Assembly: GCA_003164305.1 (NCBI GenBank)
Contig: PLSZ01000168.1
Coordinates: 315-10,024 of the forward strand
Source: Acetobacteraceae bacterium
GTDB taxonomy: Bacteria; Pseudomonadota; Alphaproteobacteria; Acetobacterales; Acetobacteraceae
Length of the DNA stretch: 9,710 nt
Direction of reading: 5' to 3'
The number at the start of each line of letters is the position of its first letter. Positions within the stretch are counted from its first letter, which is position 1. The position numbers were made by a program, and so were the translations under genes. Below are positions 6,977-9,710 of this stretch, one piece after another. A model generated the notes under the pieces. That model saw only the letters and a program-made list of their open reading frames with translations. It ran no database searches and had not been told where the DNA came from.

Positions 6977-7764
6977 GCGCGGACCTCACGTTTCGGTGGC
7001 AGAGGGAAGAAGGGGCTGGTGCGGCTCTCGTACTCGCGCCAGGCATCGCCGCGAGAGGCCAACATTACTTTTTCCAATGGCGGAATGCCGGAGACATGCA
7101 CCAGCAGCCAGTACATCCACGCCGGTGCCGCCAGGGCCAACCAACCCCATGACCAGCCGAACGCGAACAAGGGCCACGCGCACCAGCCCAGAAACTCAAA
7201 GAAATAGTTCGGATGCCGCGACCACGCCCAAAAGCCCAGATCGCAGACGCGGCCCTTGTTCGCGGGGTTGGCCACGAACCGCGCGAGTTCACGATCCGCG
7301 AGTCCCTCCCCCACGATCGCCGCCGCGCTGACCAGCAACGCGGCGAAATCCGTGAGCCGAAGGCCGGTCGCGGGATTTCGCGCGGCGACCAGGATCGCGA
7401 TCGCCAACGGCCACGCCGCCAAAGCCTGGATGATCAGGAAGCCGAACAGCCGCGGCTGGAACCGATCGCCCCAATCGCGGCGGAAGCCGGCATAGCGGGC
7501 GTCCTCGTGCCGCGTCAGGACTCGAGCGCGCAGATGCGATCCCAGGCGAAGGGACCAGAACGCCGCCAGCAGCGCGACGATCCATTGCCGTAACGGAACC
7601 GCGCCGCCCATCGGCCACAGCGCGCCAAACACGCCGGCGGCGCCGGTGGCGAAGGTCCAGAACACGTCCACCCAGCCGGCGTTACCCTTGCGCCACTGGA
7701 ACCACCACGCCACCATCATCGCGCCGCATAATCCCGCGCCCTGAAGCAGGAGCAGCGCGATCAT
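6973..7764 (-). CDS. DUF1295 family membrane protein (steroid 5-alpha-reductase-like)
   Basis: The 263-residue integral membrane protein has around six hydrophobic segments. The family signature is clear: WSRHPNYFFEFLGW, with Ser182-Arg183-His184-Pro185-Asn186-Tyr187, then SGIPPLEKVMLASRG and a C-terminal YESRTSPFFPLPPK. Related steroid 5-alpha reductases and ERG4/ERG24 sterol reductases use NADPH to reduce C=C bonds; the SRHPNY region corresponds to their nucleotide-binding C-terminal part. In bacteria DUF1295 genes recur beside Cfa-like methyltransferases, for example mycobacterial Rv0446c beside ufaA1, which suggests reduction or isomerisation of a lipid intermediate; this is not shown here. 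ATG at 7764 overlaps the hydrolase stop (ATGA, 7761-7764), and its own stop overlaps the methyltransferase start. Confidence 0.9.
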   Translation of the reverse strand: MIALLLLQGAGLCGAMMVAWWFQWRKGNAGWVDVFWTFATGAAGVFGALWPMGGAVPLRQWIVALLAAFWSLRLGSHLRARVLTRHEDARYAGFRRDWGDRFQPRLFGFLIIQALAAWPLAIAILVAARNPATGLRLTDFAALLVSAAAIVGEGLADRELARFVANPANKGRVCDLGFWAWSRHPNYFFEFLGWCAWPLFAFGWSWGWLALAAPAWMYWLLVHVSGIPPLEKVMLASRGDAWREYESRTSPFFPLPPKREVRA

Positions 7765-8627
7765 CGCGGCGCGTTCTCCAGGCCCAGGAACCGGCAGGTA
7801 TCGGCTCGGACTGGTGCCAGGAAATGCAGCGGCGCGCCCAACGCCGCCGCCAGCGCCACATGCCCGATGCCTGGATAAAGGATCGACGTGACCTGTCCTC
7901 CGCTCTGCCTGATCTTCGCGGCCAGGCGCGTGGTGTTGGCGGGATAGACGGTCGTGTCGTCTTCCCCGGCCGCCAACAACATCGGCGCGTGCGCGTTGGC
8001 GGCGAAGGTAATTGGCTGTGTTCGCGGCCCAACGGGGGTGAAGATCTGCTCCAGCACCGGGTCTTGCAGAGGCAGGAAGTCATACGGACCCGCGAGGCCC
8101 ACCACCCCAGCCAGCGACGTTTTCTGATCCAATCCCACGGCCGCCAGATACTCGGGATCCAGCGCCAGCATCACGGCGATGTAGGCTCCGGCGGAATGCC
8201 CGACCAGGAACAAACGCGTGGGATCGCCGCCAAGCCGAACCGCGTCCTGGCGAGCAAACGCCACCGCCTTCGCGGCGTCCTGAAGGAAGCCAGGGAATCC
8301 GGTCTTTGGCCAGACGCGGTAGTCTGGGATGAAGGTCATGGCACCGCAGGCCGCCAGACTCCGCCCGACAAAGCGATACGTCGCGCGATCGCCGGACTTC
8401 CACCCGCCGCCATAGAAAAAGACTACCACCGGCGGCGGCCTTTCTCCCTTCGCCGGCAGATAAACATCCAGCGAATGGCGCGGCCCGGGGGCATAGGGGA
8501 CATTGCGGATTTCGCCCCCGGCCGCGGCCGGTTGCAGCGATCCCAGCAAGCCCGCCGGAGAGCAGGCGGCCACAAGCAAAGCGGTGAATGGTCCGAGCAG
8601 CGCCTGGCGCAATCGCTTAAACCCCAA
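7761..8627 (-). CDS. Alpha/beta-hydrolase (esterase-like), predicted lipoprotein
   Basis: The 288-residue product has a positively charged N-terminus (MGFKRLRQ), a hydrophobic stretch and the lipobox VAAC with Cys22, so it is probably a lipid-anchored envelope protein. The alpha/beta-hydrolase core follows: oxyanion segment FFYGGGWKSGD (70-80), nucleophile elbow VGHSAGA with Ser145, a likely acid at Asp223 or Asp224 in GEDDTTVYP, and His256 in GIGHVAL. This arrangement resembles carboxylesterase/acetylhydrolase proteins (COG0657-like). No ATG start fits: TTG at 8627 keeps the charged n-region and overlaps chrR by 11 bases, while TTG at 8612 (downstream of a GGGG stretch) would give a shorter but still usable signal peptide. 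The product could act on acyl chains or esters at the membrane; the substrate is not identifiable. Confidence 0.85.
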   Translation of the reverse strand: MGFKRLRQALLGPFTALLVAACSPAGLLGSLQPAAAGGEIRNVPYAPGPRHSLDVYLPAKGERPPPVVVFFYGGGWKSGDRATYRFVGRSLAACGAMTFIPDYRVWPKTGFPGFLQDAAKAVAFARQDAVRLGGDPTRLFLVGHSAGAYIAVMLALDPEYLAAVGLDQKTSLAGVVGLAGPYDFLPLQDPVLEQIFTPVGPRTQPITFAANAHAPMLLAAGEDDTTVYPANTTRLAAKIRQSGGQVTSILYPGIGHVALAAALGAPLHFLAPVRADTCRFLGLENAPR

Positions 8628-9273
8628 TCAGCGGTTGCACCAATCGCGCCAGCAGGCCGCGCATTCGCAGTCTTCCCTCCCACGCGATCAGGCAGATACA
8701 GGCCTCGCGCGCGCCGGCGACCGGTTGATGGATCTCCGCTTCGTTCATTTCGGCCACGTCGCCCGGCCCGTATTCGCCACTGACGTCGGCGAAACTTCCC
8801 GACAGCACACAGGTTGCCTCCCACCCGTGATGCCCGTGGTCCGGCAGCGCGGTACCCGGCGCGATGCGGAGTAGCCAGACGTGTTCCCGCGCGCGCCGCG
8901 TATCCGCCGGCACGTCCACCGCCATCCGGCTGATTCCCGGCGCGAGCCACCGCCACGACGGACGCACCAACCCGCGTAATGTCTCCGGCAACGGCACGCC
9001 CTCGACCAGGGCGACAGGTTCCGGCGCCGCCGGCGTGACCGGAATGTCCAGGCGTGCCAGCGTGCGGGTTAGCGTGTCCGCCGCCAGGTCGGATGGAGGA
9101 ATCTCCGCCAACAAACCGCCGCCGATGGCTTCATCGAGCCGGATCGCGGCCTGGCAATGCCGGCAGAACGGCAGATGCGTGGCGACCACCATGGCGAGGC
9201 CCGGCGGCAGCATGCCGGCCGCATGGCGCAGCAGCGTATCCTCGGCGGGGTGATGCCTGGGGGCTTCGGTCAT
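8617..9273 (-). CDS. chrR: ChrR-type zinc-binding cupin anti-sigma factor
   Basis: At 218 residues it is about the size of R. sphaeroides ChrR, the cytoplasmic anti-sigma factor that holds the group IV sigma RpoE inactive until singlet oxygen triggers release. The N-terminal zinc anti-sigma domain shows His8, His33, Cys37 and Cys40 (VVATHLPFCRHC), matching ChrR His6, His31, Cys35 and Cys38. The C-terminal cupin domain shows PDHGHHGWE with His146, His148 and Glu152, and IHQP with His182, each offset by exactly five from ChrR His141, His143, Glu147 and His177. The C-terminus RLVQPLIGV resembles the ChrR end. ATG at 9273 overlaps the sigma-factor stop in ATGA (9270-9273), with AGAG a few bases upstream. 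Both zinc sites being intact predicts full anti-sigma and stress-sensing capacity. Confidence 0.93.
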   Translation of the reverse strand: MTEAPRHHPAEDTLLRHAAGMLPPGLAMVVATHLPFCRHCQAAIRLDEAIGGGLLAEIPPSDLAADTLTRTLARLDIPVTPAAPEPVALVEGVPLPETLRGLVRPSWRWLAPGISRMAVDVPADTRRAREHVWLLRIAPGTALPDHGHHGWEATCVLSGSFADVSGEYGPGDVAEMNEAEIHQPVAGAREACICLIAWEGRLRMRGLLARLVQPLIGV

Positions 9274-9710
9274 GATGGCTCTCTGTTGGGGCGTTCGCCC
9301 AATGGGATATTCGATCGAGGAGGTCCGAAGTCTCCGAGATGGGCGCGCAACCGGCTCATCGCCAGGCGGAGGCGCGACTTCACGGTGCCAAGGGGGATGC
9401 CAAGCGCACGCTCGATGTCGGCGTGGGGACGATCCTCGAAAAACGACAGCCGGATCACTTCCGCCTGCTCGGCCGGGAGGATCGATAGCGCCTCCCGCAG
9501 CCGGTTTTCCCGCTGAACCGTGTCGAGAACGACGTCCGGCGCGGCGGGCGCGTACGGAGCCAATGATGGGTCGTCGCCATTGAGGGTCCGTCGCGGCACT
9601 CTCCGGGCGGCGTCGATCCGCTGGTTGCGGGCGATGGTGAAGATCCACGTCGCCGCGCCGGCCCGCGCCGGATCGAAACTATCGGCTTTGCGCCAGACGG
9701 ACAGCATCGT
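9270..9710 (-). CDS. rpoE: ECF (group IV) RNA polymerase sigma factor, RpoE/ChrR-partnered (N-terminus cut off)
   Basis: The frame runs off the right edge; 146 residues are visible and roughly 60 N-terminal residues are missing. Visible parts of region 2 are SVWRKADSFDP and the core-binding/-10-recognition stretch ATWIFTIARNQRIDAAR. Region 4 follows with LSILPAEQAEVIRLSFFEDRPHADIERALGIPLGTVKSRLRLAMSRLRAHL, containing the helix-turn-helix that reads the -35 box. These segments closely resemble R. sphaeroides RpoE (ECF11 group). A polar Pro/Arg-rich tail of about 20 residues follows region 4. ATG at 9707 is internal, not the real start, because the homologous region continues beyond the edge. 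The stop overlaps the chrR start, giving strict stoichiometric coupling with its inhibitor. It probably activates its own operon, but the promoter lies outside the window. Confidence 0.93.
   Translation of the reverse strand, partial: TMLSVWRKADSFDPARAGAATWIFTIARNQRIDAARRVPRRTLNGDDPSLAPYAPAAPDVVLDTVQRENRLREALSILPAEQAEVIRLSFFEDRPHADIERALGIPLGTVKSRLRLAMSRLRAHLGDFGPPRSNIPLGERPNREPS

Larger units (their letters stand above)
5362..9710 (-). other. Predicted six-gene stress-sigma/lipid-modification operon
   Basis: The order is ECF sigma, chrR, lipoprotein hydrolase, DUF1295, methyltransferase and six-helix membrane protein. Junctions are ATGA overlaps at 9270-9273, 7761-7764 and 6973-6976, an 11-base overlap at 8617-8627, and a one-base gap at 5941. 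No room exists for internal terminators or separate intergenic promoters, so a single transcript from upstream of the sigma gene is likely. Confidence 0.8.

Noticed and set aside
8121..8150. TGATCC-like RpoE -35 match at 8124-8129
   Set aside because: It lies inside the hydrolase coding sequence on the opposite strand, with no suitable -10 box and no downstream plus-strand gene.
7824..8783. 319-residue plus-strand open frame
   Set aside because: It is antisense to the hydrolase and chrR genes, both of which carry clear family motifs; composition is Arg/Gln-rich without domain features.
9270..9707. ATG at 9707 as the true start of the sigma factor
   Set aside because: It falls in the middle of conserved region 2 and would remove most of the core-binding domain; the frame continues past the window edge.

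Overview
The window is GC-rich (roughly two thirds G+C by eye), tightly packed, and reads as alphaproteobacterial chromosome. The main evidence is an RpoE/ChrR-type sigma/anti-sigma pair whose zinc ligands align residue for residue with those of Rhodobacter sphaeroides ChrR. The order Rhodospirillales is a reasonable guess but cannot be proved here. No tRNA, rRNA, CRISPR array, insertion sequence or prophage gene was seen. No gene-free stretch exceeds 300 bases; the largest gap is the 176-base divergent intergenic region 4822-4997.

Left part, plus strand (1-3913): the tail of one peptide-transporter ATPase, then a complete OppD/DppD-type ATPase overlapping it by 8 bases, then after 45 bases a 929-residue protein of the phosphoenolpyruvate carboxylase (PEPC) superfamily. 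This protein keeps the overall PEPC layout, but several residues of the canonical active site are replaced.

Middle (3910-5396): a minus-strand TauD/TfdA-family Fe(II)/2-oxoglutarate dioxygenase ends tail to tail with the PEPC gene, their stop codons overlapping. Divergent from it, after a 176-base intergenic region holding a perfect 7-base-arm inverted repeat, is a plus-strand DUF2177 membrane protein.

Right part, minus strand (9710 down to 5362): an apparent six-gene operon. It starts with an ECF sigma factor (cut by the window edge) and its ChrR-type zinc anti-sigma factor. Then come a lipoprotein-like alpha/beta hydrolase, a DUF1295 (steroid 5-alpha-reductase-like) integral membrane protein, a SAM-dependent methyltransferase and a six-helix membrane protein of unknown function. 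Three junctions are ATGA stop/start overlaps, one is an 11-base overlap and one has a single base between stop and start. The methyltransferase resembles plant coclaurine N-methyltransferase in its active-site motif (EMFEH) more than it resembles classical cyclopropane fatty acid synthase.

The inferred biology of the right part is a membrane-lipid (or lipophilic substrate) modification system placed under singlet-oxygen/oxidative-stress control. Its layout parallels the mycobacterial sigK-rskA-Rv0446c-ufaA1 locus but has a different anti-sigma factor, an added hydrolase and an added orphan membrane protein. DUF2177, which converges on this operon with a 35-base overlap, may belong to the same functional set. 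This operon is the best candidate in the window for an under-described system.
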